Origin: Macrostomum hystrix
Taxonomy: Eukaryota; Platyhelminthes; Macrostomidae
Direction of reading: 5' to 3'
DNA: 64,000 nucleotides
Assembly (NCBI GenBank): GCA_950097015.1
Contig: CATNEN010000038.1
Location: 23,697,001 to 23,761,000 of the forward strand
The notes under the pieces are model-generated. The model made no database searches. It saw nothing but the letters and a program-made list of their open reading frames with translations, and was not told the origin of the DNA. Of the stretch, positions 44,766 to 56,194 are shown in pieces; position 1 is the stretch's first letter, and every line of letters begins with the position of its first letter. The position numbers were made by a program, and so were the translations under genes.

Positions 44766-47700
44766 ATGTTACGAAATCTTAGCGTCTGTCGTCGGTTATT
44801 AAGCAGCAGCGCCAGTGTTGGAGGCGGGGCCTTCAAAACCGCCTCTTCGGCTTCATCGCCAGCCGAGCATCATCAGCCTGACGGTCCCGACGTGATCCTG
44901 CCACGCAGCGGCCACTTCCACCTGGATCCGTTCACTCCCGCCGACTTTGCCGAGCGTCGTCGGCGTCTATTCGAAGAATTCTCCCAGCGCCTGGCCGTTG
45001 ACAAACAATTTTCCGGCTTCGATCGCCACTTACTACTCGTCCCGTCGGCTCAGCAGCAGTATATGGCGCATCACGTGCCATTCACAATGCGTCAAAATTC
45101 TCACCTGCGCTATTTGACCGGACATCTGGGCCCAGACTCCATGCTGGTGTTAGCCTGCAACGGCGGCCCGGGTGTCAGCGACTTCGACACCGCACGACTG
45201 CTGGTGCATCGCCAGTCAGACACCGAGCGCCTGTGGGACGGTCCGGAGACAACGCCGACTGAGGCCGCTCAGCGTGCGGGCCTGCCCGATCCTGCCAATG
45301 CCGGCATGTACACCGAAGACCCAGACACGGCCGAGTTCCTGGCCGACCAGATGGCTCGCACCAAGGGAAAGTGAGTCCTTCAGGGCCACTCTCTATGATC
45401 CTTCAGGGTCACTCTCTCAGATCCTTCAGGGTCACTCTCTCAGATCCTTCAGGGCCACTCTCTCAGATCCTTCAGGGCCACTCTCTATGATCCTTCAGGG
45501 TCAGTCTCTCGGGATCCTTTAGGGTCACTCTCTTAGATCCTTCAGGGCCACTCTCTCAGATCCTTCAGGGTCACTCTCAGATCATTCAGGGTCACTCTCT
45601 CGGGATCCTTCAGGGTCACTCTCTATGATCCTTCAGGGCCACTCTCTCAGTTTGTCAGAGCTTATTTTCTCATGCTTCATGGCTGCACTAGTCAATGTTT
45701 TTTTCAGAAGGCGTTTTAGCCCTAGCTCGTCCTTTCATGTTTTACTACGAGTATTTAGTATCGTGTCACGCCTGTCTCGTCACACCTTTCATCCTGCAGT
45801 ACTAGACACAAAGCTTAGGTTCAAGAGGCGGCTAGTGTAGCAGCACCTTTGTTGTATATTCTGGTGTAGCGAAAGTGTTTATTATCCATTAACTAGGCCG
45901 GTTTAACCGACGTTAATAAGGCGTGAAAAGTAGAGAGATGTAGACAATATTATAGGATAATTATTTATCTCTATTATTTCTATAGGGCTAAAATCGCAGT
46001 CTATATATTCTTTAAAGATCTAGAGAATATGTTAATCTGTGGCTAAAATGATTTCAAGTGGCTCTCGCTGATTTTAAGATTTGCAAATCTTATACACTTT
46101 TATCGCATTTGATTATCTGTCTAGTCTAGATTTAGATGTTCCATCACAATGGATTAGACTCATATTATTCGGTGAGTTAATTCATATTATCAGCCTAAGG
46201 TAGACCTGACTGATGAGTTTTTACTAAAAATAAAGCCGATGTTATCCTTAGATAATCTTACTAGTCCTAGGGGATTTAGTTTGGCTCGCTTTGTATCTGC
46301 AGAGAAAGTAAAATATATATATTAAATTCATAAATTTCTCTGTCTCTCAGCAGAATTTATTTCATTTACAAGTTCTTATCTTTTCAAAAGGATTTGGTTT
46401 CAGTTTTGTGTTTAGAAATGCAATAAAACCGTATTTTTCCAAGGTTGAAATTTTCATAATGGTAGACAATCCGGTGGATAGTTCTGGCTGGGGTAGAGAA
46501 TCCGGTAGATCGTTTTGACAGGGGCAGACAATGCGGTAGATTATGCAGCTGGGGTAGACAATGTAGTAGATTATGCAAGCTGGGGTGGACAATGTAGTAG
46601 ATTATGCAAGCTGGGGTAGACATTGTTGTAGATTATGCAGGCTGGGGTAGACAATGTAGTAGATTATGCAAACTGGGGTAGACAATGCGGTAGATAGTGC
46701 GGTCTGGGGTAGAAATCTAATGTAATCGTGGATGCGTATGTAAGACACTCCCTAGCCACAGCCACACTTTCTCACATTTTTCTCGCGCCAATCAGACTGG
46801 CTCTGTGGTACAACTACAAGGAGGCGCCCAACGGCAATCTAGACCGTGGCCTAGTCTTATCATCTGTCAAGCGTCGAAGTCCTCAGGCTGTGTCCAACAT
46901 TGAGCCAATCATTGACCGGGTGCGATGGCGAAAATCGGCTAAGGAGCTGGCCGTGATCAGGCGAGCAGCTCTGATTGGCTCGCTGGCAATGAATTCGGCT
47001 ATGAGAGCCACGTGGCCTGGCATTAACGAGGCTGCAATTTGGGCTGTTCTAGACTTCGAATGCAGAAGATTAGGCGCCGACCGATTGGCTTATCCTCCTG
47101 TAATTGGTGAGTTTTGTCTGTTAATTATAGGGTAAGAATTAATATCAGTATGACTTCCAAGCCATTTTGCCGCTCAATTCCCCCCCACATCATTTTTTGG
47201 CAGCGTTTGAATTCTAACAGCCTTGGGTGATGACCTATTGGTTGGCAGACTAGGCGATGTGTCCTGTGGTTGAGCTGCGCCTAATATTTAGGCTTAATCA
47301 GTGAAATTGAGGAAAATCGTTTCAGGGTGTTTATCATCGCCTAGTTCCACCTGTTGTAGCCCTTAAAGCTGGTCCAGCATATCCGTCTAGATGAAGGTAG
47401 GTGACCACCGAAGACGGAGATGATGCAGGCACATTCGGGTGACATTCTCATTGATTTTAAAGGCCTAGAAATGCCGCACTGAGGCGCAGTGCTAATTTAT
47501 GTATAGGGGTGTATGAAATACACTAGCGCTTATGGGAAAAATCTGACCTTGGGCCAGAATCATTGAATATCTCGACGGCCTGAAGAGCTGGCGACTCGAT
47601 TCTTGTTTCAGAAGATGCGCAACAAAGAGTTGGTCCGTGTTCTTGAGTTTCGTGTGCTTGCGTTGCTCCGTTCGGGTGCAGCACAAACAACTGTCGGGGG

Positions 47701-50700
47701 GGATTTCCCAACCCCATTGGTACTCGTAGTTGCACAGTTAACGCGTCTGACAATGAAAAATAGTGTGCGCGCTCCGGGTTCAGTTAGACGCGCTGATTAC
47801 CTTCTCGCTAGTTGCAGGTCCAACTGTCGCTATGGGGCCAGATGTGCAGCCGACAGCACAGCCGCAGCTAATGCGCGGCGCATCTGAAGGCTGCGTACAG
47901 CTGTTCAGTCCGTGGACTGGGGGGACGCCACACCCACCTTCAATTATCCCAGCTGATGCTGGTACCCATAAATCACCCAACCAACATCTGGGTGAACTGA
48001 AGCAATGCAGAGTTAAGTGTCTTGCTAAAGGACACAAATTGTTCCAGTGTAGTCGGGAATCGAACCCCCGACCTTCAAGTCGTGAGTCCGATGCCCTAAC
48101 CACTAGGCTACAACCTCTACAACCTTCGGATTCAAGTTTTTTAATAGTTTTGGCGTGCATCAATTTCTAGACCTAAAAGTACATAATGCAGACAAGAGTT
48201 ATTAGACAATTATGAGGCAATGCGATGCCTAATTAGGTAAGCTAATGCTTAGCTAAGTAAGCCATTTTCTTCTTCTAAAAGATTTGCATTTCTAAAGTAT
48301 GACTTCTTTATCTTTTAAGCTTAGTGCTGTCTGAGTTCTCTTTCAGTCTAGTAAGTCATACTTAGTTGACTAGTTTATAATGCACTTCGTGGCATGATCC
48401 TTATGAGCTCATGATCTGCATACGCGATAGGTCTTCCCAAAAATTCTTTTCTGTCTTGCCTCTCTACAATGGCTAGGTTTCTATTTGATTTAGATGTTTC
48501 ATCTCTCTTTTTGGGATTTTCTAGATTGTTTCTACGAAGATTGTTTAGAATGTAATTAGCCTCAGTTTTATGGACGGGGTTGTGGTGAAAGCGTTGGACT
48601 AATGACTTGAAGGTCAGCGGTTCGATTCCCTACCCCAGTTGAGAAATGTGTCTTTTTACAAGACACTGCATGAAAGTGTTTATAAATGCTAGGCGAGAGT
48701 TACTTGAGCAGTTATATATTAAGTGTATACTCTTATATTTGCTACGATAAGATCGGTCTGTTTGGCAATTAGTTATGCGGTATTAGATTAATTCCATTCT
48801 AAGCCAAAAATAAAAGCTGCAGAGGCTAGATGTTAAGTAGTTATGTAATTGACCCTTTCTATATTTGTGCATGCGTTTCTTAATATGGTTACACAATATT
48901 TCTGTTTTGGCTAAATCGGTACGTTTTTACTGGATTTGGCCTTTTTCTGATCTCTCTTCTTCTCGTTTTTTGGTGCATTTCAGCCTACTCGTGTATATAA
49001 GACAAGTTTTGGCGGAAACCGAAAATTCCCTGTTAATTGACACCCCATTATCAAGCATTCATTTCTCTTTTCTATAAGAGCTTATGTCAATGGAACATAA
49101 CTACTTTGTGTGTAGTAAAGTACTCAATAATTGACTATTAATGCAGTGAGGGTGTTACAGTTAATGAAGTCGGGGTGTTACAGGCGATGTACTCAGGGTG
49201 TTACGGTCAATGCAGTGAGGGTGTTACAGTCGATGCAGTGAAGTTGTTACAGTCAATGCAGTGAAGGTGTTACAGGCGATGCAGTGAGGGTGTTACAGGC
49301 GATGCAGTGAGGGTGTTACAGTCGATGCAGTGAGGGTGTTACAGGCGATGCAGTGAGGGTGTTACAGTCGATGCAGTGAGGGTGTTACAGGCGATGCAGT
49401 GAGGGTGTTACAGTCGATGCAGTGAGGGTGTTACAGGCGATGCAGTGAGGGTGTTACAGGCGATGCAGTGAGGGTGTTACAGGCGATGCAGTGAGGGTGT
49501 TACAGGCGATGCAGTGAGGGTGTTACAGTCGAAGCAGTGAGGGTGTTACAGTCGATGCAGTGAGGGTGTTACAGGCGATGCAGTGAGGGTGTTACAGTCG
49601 ATGCAGTGAGGGTGTTACAGTCGATGCAGTGAGGGTGTTACAGGCGATGCAGTGAGGTAGTTACAGTCGATGCAGTGAGGGTGTTACAGTCGATGCAGTG
49701 AGGGTGTTACAGTCGAAGCAGTGAGGGTGTTACAGTCGATGCAGTGAGGGTGTTACAGTCGAAGCAGTGAGGGTGTTACAGGCGATGCAGTGAGGGTGTT
49801 ACAGTCGATGCAGTGAGGGTGTTACAGTCGATGCAGTGAGGGTGTTACAGGCGATGCAGTGAGGGTGTTACAGTCGATGCAGTGAGGGTGTTACAGTCGA
49901 TGCAGTGAGGGTGTTACAGGCGATGCAGTGAGGGTGTTACAGTCGATGCAGTGAGGGTGTTACAGTCGAAGCAGTGGGGGTGTTACAGGCGATGCAGTGA
50001 GGGTGTTACAGTCGATGCAGTGAGGGTGTTACAGTCGATGCAGTGAGGGTGTTACAGGCGATGCAGTGAGGGTGTTACAGGCGATGCAGTGAGGGTGTTA
50101 CAGGCGATGCAGTGAGGGTGTTACAGGCGATGCAGTGAGGGTGTTACAGGCGATGCAGTGAGGGTGTTACAGTCGATGCAGTTAGGGTGTTACAGTCGAT
50201 GCAGTTAGGGTGTTACAGTCGATGCAGTTAGGGTGTTACAGTCGATGCAGTTAGGGTGTTACAGTCGATGCAGTGAGGGTGTTACAGTCGATGCAGTGAG
50301 GGTGTTACAGTCGATGCAGTGAGGGTGTTACAGGCGATGCAGTGAGGGTGTTACAGTCGATGCAGTGAGGGTGTTACAGTCGATGCAGTGAGGGTGTTAC
50401 AGTCGAAGCAGTGAGGGTGTTACAGGCGATGCAGTGAGGGTGTTACAGTCGATGCAGTGAGGGTGTTACAGGCGATGCAGTGAGGGTGTTACAGGCGATG
50501 CAGTGAGGTAGTTACAGTCGATGCAGTGAGGGTGTTACAGTCGATGCAGTGAGGGTGTTACAGTCGAAGCAGTGAGGGTGTTACAGTCGATGCAGTGAGG
50601 GTGTTACAGGCGATGCAGTGAGGGTGTTACAGTCGATGCAGTGAGGGTGTTACAGTCGATGCAGTGAGGGTGTTACAGTCGAAGCAGTGAGGGTGTTACA

Positions 50701-53700
50701 GGCGATGCAGTGAGGGTGTTACAGTCGAAGCAGTGAGGGTGTTACAGTCGATGCAGTGAGGGTGTTACAGGCGATGCAGTGAGGGTGTTACAGTCGATGC
50801 AGTGAGGGTGTTACAGTCGATGCAGTGAGGGTGTTACAGGCGATGCAGTGAGGGTGTTACAGTCGATGCAGTGAGGGTGTTACAGTCGAAGCAGTGAGGG
50901 TGTTACAGGCGATGCAGTGAGGGTGTTACAGTCGATGCAGTGAGGGTGTTACAGTCGATGCAGTTAGGGTGTTACAGGCGATGCAGTGAGGGTGTTACAG
51001 GCGATGCAGTGAGGGTGTTACAGGCGATGCAGTGAGGGTGTTACAGGCGATGCAGTGAGGGTGTTACAGGCGATGCAGTGAGGGTGTTACAGTCGATGCA
51101 GTGAGGGTGTTACAGTCGAAGCAGTGAGGGTGTTACAGGCGATGCAGTGAGGGTGTTACAGTCGATGCAGTGAGGGTGTTACAGTCGATGCAGTTAGGGT
51201 GTTACAGGCGATGCAGTGAGGGTGTTACAGGCGATGCAGTGAGGGTGTTACAGGCGATGCAGTGAGGGTGTTACAGGCGATGCAGTGAGGGTGTTACAGT
51301 CGATGCAGTGAGGGTGTTACAGGCGATGCAGTGAGGTAGTTACAGTCGATGCAGTGAGGGTGTTACAGTCGATGCAGTGAGGGTGTTACAGGCGATGCAG
51401 TGAGGGTGTTACAGGCGATGCAGTGAGGGTGTTACAGGCGATGCAGTGAGGGTGTTACAGTCGATGCAGTGAGCGGGTTCAATTTGATGCAGTTAAGCGC
51501 TAGAGTTAAGGTGTTACTGTCTATTTTTACTGAATTTGATACGCAACAAATCTTTGATATTTTGATATTGAGTGCTAGTAGAAAGATTGCAATAGAAATC
51601 CAATATTGTCACTCAATATTTTGAAGTTATTAAATAGTAAACCTCTCGTACCAGTCAGTGTATAGATTAATTTTAAGTACAAAGTCAACTCTTGGTTATC
51701 TTGTGAGTTCGTTCTCTAATATCAGTAGCTATAATACTCTGTCAGTTCGTGACCCTTCTGTTGCGTGACAATCTTGTTTGAGATAACTCAACGCGCTTTT
51801 GTTAACTCTTTTTTCGTGTCAATACTAGTTAAAACGGCGATCTAGAATGAACCGCAAACTTGAAATATGAAAAAAAAATACAAAACAGGGTTGTTTACTA
51901 TGGTTGCTTTGATATACGATATAAGTCACAGTGATTACTAGTATCAGAGGGTATTACAGTGATCTGCTAGGATCAGAGTGTTACATTGATCTACTAGGAT
52001 CAGAGTGTTACAGTGATCTACTAGGATCAGAGTGTTACAGTGATCTACTAGGATCAGAGAGTGTTACAGTGATCTACTAGGATCAGAGTGTTACAGTGAT
52101 CTACTAGGATCAGAGTGTTACAGTGATCTACTAGGATCAGAGTGTTACAGTGATCTACTAGGATCAGAGAGTGTTACAGTGATCTGCTAGGATCAGAGTG
52201 TTACATTGATCTACTAGGATCAGAGTGTTACAGTGATCTACTAGGATCAGAGTGTTACAGTGATCTACTAGGATCAGAGAGTGTTACAGTGATCTACTAG
52301 GATCAGAGTGTTACAGTGATCTACTAGGATCAGAGTGTTACAGTGATCTACTAGGATCAGAGAGTGTTACAGTGATCTACTAGGATCAGAGAGTGTTACA
52401 GTGATCTACTAGGATCAGAGTGTTACAGTGATCTACTAGGATCAGAGTGTTACAGTGATCTACTAGGATCAGAGTGTTACAGTGATCTACTAGGATCAGA
52501 GAGTGTTACAGTGATCTACTAGGATCAGAGTGTTACAGTGATCTACTAGGATCAGAGTGTTACAGTGATCTACTAGGATCAGAGTGTTACAGTGATCTAC
52601 TAGGATCAGAGAGTGTACAGTGATCTACTAGGATCAGAGGGTGTTACAGTGATCTACTAGGATCAGAGTGTTACAGTGATCTACTAGGATCAGAGAGTGT
52701 TACAGTGGTCTACTAATATCAGAGAGTGTTACAGTGATCTACTAGGATCAGAGGGTGTTACAGTGATCTACTAGGATCAGAGAGTGTTACAGTGATCTAC
52801 TAGGATCAGAGAGTGTTACAGTGATCTACTAGGATCAGAGTATTACAGTGATCTACTAGGATCAGAGGGTGTTACAGTGATCTACTAGGATCAGAGGGTG
52901 TTACAGTGATCTACTAGGATCAGAGAGTGTTACAGTGATCTACTAGGATCAGAGAGTGTTACAGTGATCTACTAGGATCAGAGTATTACAGTGATCTACT
53001 AGGATCAGAGTGTTACAGTGATCTACTAGGATCAGAGTGTTACAGTGATCTACTAGGATCAGAGAGTGTTACAGTGATCTACTAGGATCAGAGTGTTACA
53101 GTGATCTACTAGGATCAGAGAGTGTTACATTGATCTACTAGGATCAGAGTGTTACAGTGATCTACTAGGATCAGAGTGTTACAGTGATCTACTAGGATCA
53201 GAGAGTGTTACAGTGATATTCTAGGATCAGAGTGTTACAGTGATCTACTAGGATCAGAGAGTGTTACAGTGATCTACTAGGATCAGAGAGTGTTACAGTG
53301 ATCTACTAGGATCAGAGAGTGTTACAGTGATCTACTAGGATCAGAGAGTGTTACAGTGATCTACTAGGATCAGAGAGAGTTACAGTGATCTACTAGGATC
53401 AGAGAGTGTTACAGTGATCTACTAGGATCAGAGAGTGTTACAGTGATCTACTAGGATCAGAGAGTGTTACAGTGATCTACTAGGATCAGAGAGAGTTACA
53501 GTGATCTACTAGTATCAGAGTGTTACAGTGATTACTAGGATCAGAGGGTGTTACAGTGATCTACTAGGATCAGAGAGTGTTACAGTGATCTACTAGTATC
53601 AGAGTGTTACAGTGATTACTAGGATCAGAGGGTGTTACAGTGATCTTCTAGGATCAGAGGGTGTTACAGTGATCTACTAGTATCAGAGTGTTACAGTGAT

Positions 53701-54807
53701 TACTAGGATCAGAGGGTGTTACAGTGATCTACTAGTATCAGAGTGTTACAGTGATTACTAGGATCAGAGGGTTACAGTGATCTTCTAGGATCAGAGTGTT
53801 ACAGTGATCTACTAGGATCAGAGTGTTACAGTGATCTACTAGGATCAGAGTGTGTTAAAGTGATCTACTAGGATCAGAGTGTTACAGTGATCTTCTAGGA
53901 TCAGAGTGTTACAGTGATCTACTAGGATCAGAGTGTGTTACAGTGATGTACTAGGATCAGAGTGTTACAGTGATCTACTAGGATCAGAGTGTTACAGTGA
54001 TCTTCTAGGATCAGTGTGTTACAGTGATCTTCTAGGATCAGAGGGTGTTACAGTGATCTTCTAGGATCAGAGGGTGTTACAGTGATCCTCTAGGATCAGA
54101 GGGTGTACAAGGATTCGCTCGAGTATTAATCAATCAGTCAAAATGAATTTGATTTCTCAGGTGGAGGCAATCGCTCGACCATAATTCACTACATGAAGAA
54201 CAACCAGGCTGTGCATCCTCCAGACCTCGTATTGGCTGACTCCGGCGCGGATGTTCACGGCTACGTTAGCGACATCACCCGCACCTGGCCAGTGTCCCCC
54301 GACGGTTTCACGCGCAATCAATTAGTAGCCTACGACATTGTCCGCCAGGTACTGTCGGACTGTCGGTCGCATTGTCGTGCCGGTATCTCCCTAGACGATC
54401 TGCATCTGTTCATGGGTCAAAAACTGCGCGCCCATCTAGCCGAAGCGTCCGTCCTTAGTGAGGCCGGCGCGAGCTCATCCCCGCACGCCCTCTGCCACGC
54501 CCTCTGCCCGCATCATTTGTCGCACTATCTCGGCATGGATGTGCACGACACTCCCAGCGTGTCCCGCTCCGAACCACTGCAGTCTGGCGTTGTGTTTCCA
54601 CTGGAGCCCGGCCTGTACCTGGCCCCCGACTGCCAGCTGGTCAAGGCCGAATTTCGCGGCCTTGGCGGCATCCGGTTAGAGGATGATTTTGTTATAACGG
54701 AGCGCGGCGAGCCGGAATTGTTGACCGGTGCCGCCGCTCTCGACCCGGACAATGTTCAACAACTGGCTGGAGGGGGTCAGTGCTACGAAGTCCACCTACC
54801 CTGCTGA
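44766..54807 (+). CDS. XPNPEP3: Xaa-Pro aminopeptidase 3-like, mitochondrial, three exons
   Basis: Exons 44766-45370, 46796-47106 and 54161-54807 join in frame to 520 residues (human protein about 507). M24B metallopeptidase that removes an N-terminal residue preceding proline. The N-terminus MLRNLSVCRRLLSSSAS is an arginine/serine-rich mitochondrial presequence. An AMP_N domain follows (DRHLLLVPSAQQQYM...VPFTMRQNSHLRYLTG; LWDGPE), then the pita-bread catalytic domain with LADSGADVHGYVSDITRTWP (two Asp ligands), HYLGMDVHDTP (His ligand), LEPGLY and IRLEDD (Glu ligands), all present. The ATG lies 10 nt after an acceptor-like CTTCCAG. Poly(A) signal AATAAA at 54851. Intron 2 is 7.05 kb, of which about 4.5 kb is two minisatellites. 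Confidence 0.93.
45371..45660. repeat. Minisatellite, 23-bp unit, XPNPEP3 intron 1
   Basis: About 12 copies of a 23-bp unit with GGGTCACTCTCTCAGATCC, starting at the exon 1 donor. The CTCAGATCC part resembles CCCAGATCC of the TOR arrays. Confidence 0.92.
45661..46440. other. XPNPEP3 intron 1, unique part
   Basis: Non-repetitive AT-rich intron sequence. No gene recognised. Confidence 0.6.
46455..46710. repeat. Minisatellite, ~31 bp unit, XPNPEP3 intron 1
   Basis: About eight copies of a unit with GCTGGGGTAGACAATGTAGT and AGATTATGCA. Ends about 85 bp before exon 2. Confidence 0.9.
47822..48119 (-). mobile_element. tRNA-derived SINE (family B), best copy, XPNPEP3 intron 2
   Basis: Minus-strand head contains TAGTGGTTAGGGCATCGGAC and GGGGGTTCGATTCCCGAC, i.e. 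tRNA boxes A and B. The body has CAGAGTTAAGTGTCTTGC (plus-strand reading), a long central part and GTTCAGTCCGTGGACTGG. It defines the family used to identify fragments at 4608, 7125, 15030, 21280, 25175 and 48574. Confidence 0.82.
48574..48690 (+). mobile_element. SINE head fragment (family B), XPNPEP3 intron 2
   Basis: GTTGTGGTGAAAGCGTTGGA ... GGTCAGCGGTTCGATTCCC is a tRNA-like head on the plus strand, followed by a short piece resembling the TTACAAGACACT body. Opposite orientation to the copy 450 bp upstream. Confidence 0.65.
49141..51478. repeat. Large minisatellite, 23-bp unit, XPNPEP3 intron 2
   Basis: About 100 copies of a 23-bp unit, GATGCAGTGAGGGTGTTACA plus GTC or GGC, with near-perfect conservation. 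Two main forms (cagTCGAtgc and cagGCGAtgc) plus rarer ones (TCGAAGC, GCAGTTAGGG, GAGGTAGTT). A ten-unit, 230-bp block starting near 50886 is repeated at 51116, so local higher-order copying is visible. Confidence 0.97.
51479..51934. other. Unique spacer between the two large arrays
   Basis: About 450 bp AT-rich intron sequence. Nothing recognised. Confidence 0.6.
51935..54105. repeat. Large minisatellite, 27/29-bp unit, XPNPEP3 intron 2
   Basis: About 78 copies of a unit AGTGATCTACTAGGATCAGA followed by GTGTTAC (27 bp) or GAGTGTTAC/GGGTGTTAC (29 bp). Each contains TGATC and GATCA arms six bases apart. It stops about 55 bp before the exon 3 acceptor. Shares GGGTGTTACAG with the neighbouring 23-bp array. 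Confidence 0.97.
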
Positions 54808-54850
54808 TTTTATAGTCGCTTTTCTATCGTTTTAGAGGCATTTTAAATCA

Positions 54851-54856
54851 AATAAA
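54851..54856 (+). terminator. Poly(A) signal of XPNPEP3
   Basis: Canonical AATAAA 44 bp after the stop codon. Confidence 0.7.
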
Positions 54857-55109
54857 ATTTCTATAACTTGGATTATGTCCGAGATTCGAGACGAATATAT
54901 TTTGCGAAATTTATATTAATTTTCTTTATGCTCGTACAATTTTGAAATCTCACAGAAATGAACCAAATTTAAACTTGTGCGCAAAAAATCTCAATATTAA
55001 ACTTGTGATGACGTTTGCCACGTCATCACTTTCTAAAATGTTCATTTGCTTCTGCTTGTGTGGCACTATGAAACAGCCACTAAGGAGACTCATTTTGCGA
55101 TGCAGAGCA

Positions 55110-55911
55110 AGCTGAAGCCTTATTGAAACCGATGCTCGACTGACAATCCGCGAGATCGCTGACCTGTTGGACACACCGAAGTCAACTGTCCATCTCTGCA
55201 TGCAAAACGTGGATCTGGTCAAGCTGAGTGCTCGGTGGGTTCCGAGGATTCTTTCCCCTGACATGAAGATGCAGCGAGAGCAGACCTGCCAAGGCAATCT
55301 GACGCTGGTTGGAGGATGGAGCTCTACCCGTTCTCTGGTGGTCACTGGAGACGAAACTTGGGTCCCCTACTTCGACCCTTCGACCAAGGAGGAGTCCAAG
55401 GTGTGGACGATGAAAGGTTCTGACCCGCCCATCAAGGCTCGACGTGAGACCCATTCCCAGAAGGTGATGCTGTTGCTCTTTTTCGACTGTCATGGGCCAC
55501 TGACAATTGACTCCCTGGAGCCAGATGCCACTGTCAAACAAGCGGAGAACTCCAGTGAAGCCAATGCTCCTTCATCATGACATTGCTCGGCCCCACACTG
55601 CACAAGAGACACTCGAAGCAATAAAAAATGCAATTCAACCTCCTGCCTCACCCACCGTATTCACCGGACCTGGCACCAGCTGATTTCGCCATCTTCCCGA
55701 AGCTCAAGCAGCTTCTGAGGGGCAGAGTTCATGCCAACCGTGAGTCCGTGACTGCCTTGAGCAAGAAGTGCGACGGGTTCTTGTCCACGAAATGCCAAGG
55801 CAGGCATATGCAGATGCCATTGACGGCATGCTTACCCGGTGGAAGAAGTGCATCCAACTGAAGGTTGACTATGTTGAGAGGGTCTCAGTTGCCACTGAGG
55901 ACGACATTTGA
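55110..55911 (+). pseudogene. Mariner-type transposase relic
   Basis: Transposase of the IS630/Tc1/mariner superfamily broken over three frames. Visible in order: helix-turn-helix (LTIREIADLLDTPKSTVH), first catalytic Asp in VVTGDETWVPYFDP, second in HHDIARPHTA (from about 55571), third in PYSPDLAPADFAIFPKLK (55645 onward), and the tail RWKKCIQ..DYVE ending in a stop at 55909. Spacing fits a D,D34D mariner. Frame breaks lie near 55540-55570 and 55790-55840. Inactive copy. Clear short terminal repeats were not found next to it; an inverted repeat lies just downstream. Confidence 0.85.
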
Positions 55912-55977
55912 ACTTTTTTTGAAAGACAGTTGACCTTCTGTTTCCTGTCGCTCCATATGCAGCCTCCATGTTCTTGT

Positions 55978-56187
55978 TCATGTATTGAGATGCAGTACCC
56001 CACTGCAGTTAAGGAGGCATAACTTTTGAACAGTTAGTGATATTTTCAAAATTATTTGACTGTCATTTGTAAATAAAGACGTTATAAAATAAATTTGTTG
56101 TTACTCTTTTCAACAGCTAGCAAGAGTAATTATAACAATTAACAATTGACAATTACCTGCAGTGAGGTATTGCATCTCAATACATGA
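55978..56187. repeat. Inverted repeat, ~30-bp arms, downstream of the mariner relic
   Basis: CATGTATTGAGATGCAGTAC ... at 55979-56008 is matched in reverse complement at 56157-56186 with two mismatches in 30. The 150 bp between is AT-rich. It may be the mariner end plus a second broken copy, or an independent foldback element. Confidence 0.75.
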
Positions 56188-56194
56188 AAAGGAA

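Noticed and set aside
47523-47753. Minus-strand 76-codon frame in XPNPEP3 intron 2
   Set aside because: No recognisable domain; region looks like degraded repeat sequence.
50180-50270. Telomere-type TTAGGG repeats
   Set aside because: GTTAGGG occurs only once per 23-bp unit as a point variant of GTGAGGG; not a telomeric array.
49141-54105. CRISPR-like array
   Set aside because: Direct tandem units without unique spacers, inside an animal intron, no cas genes.
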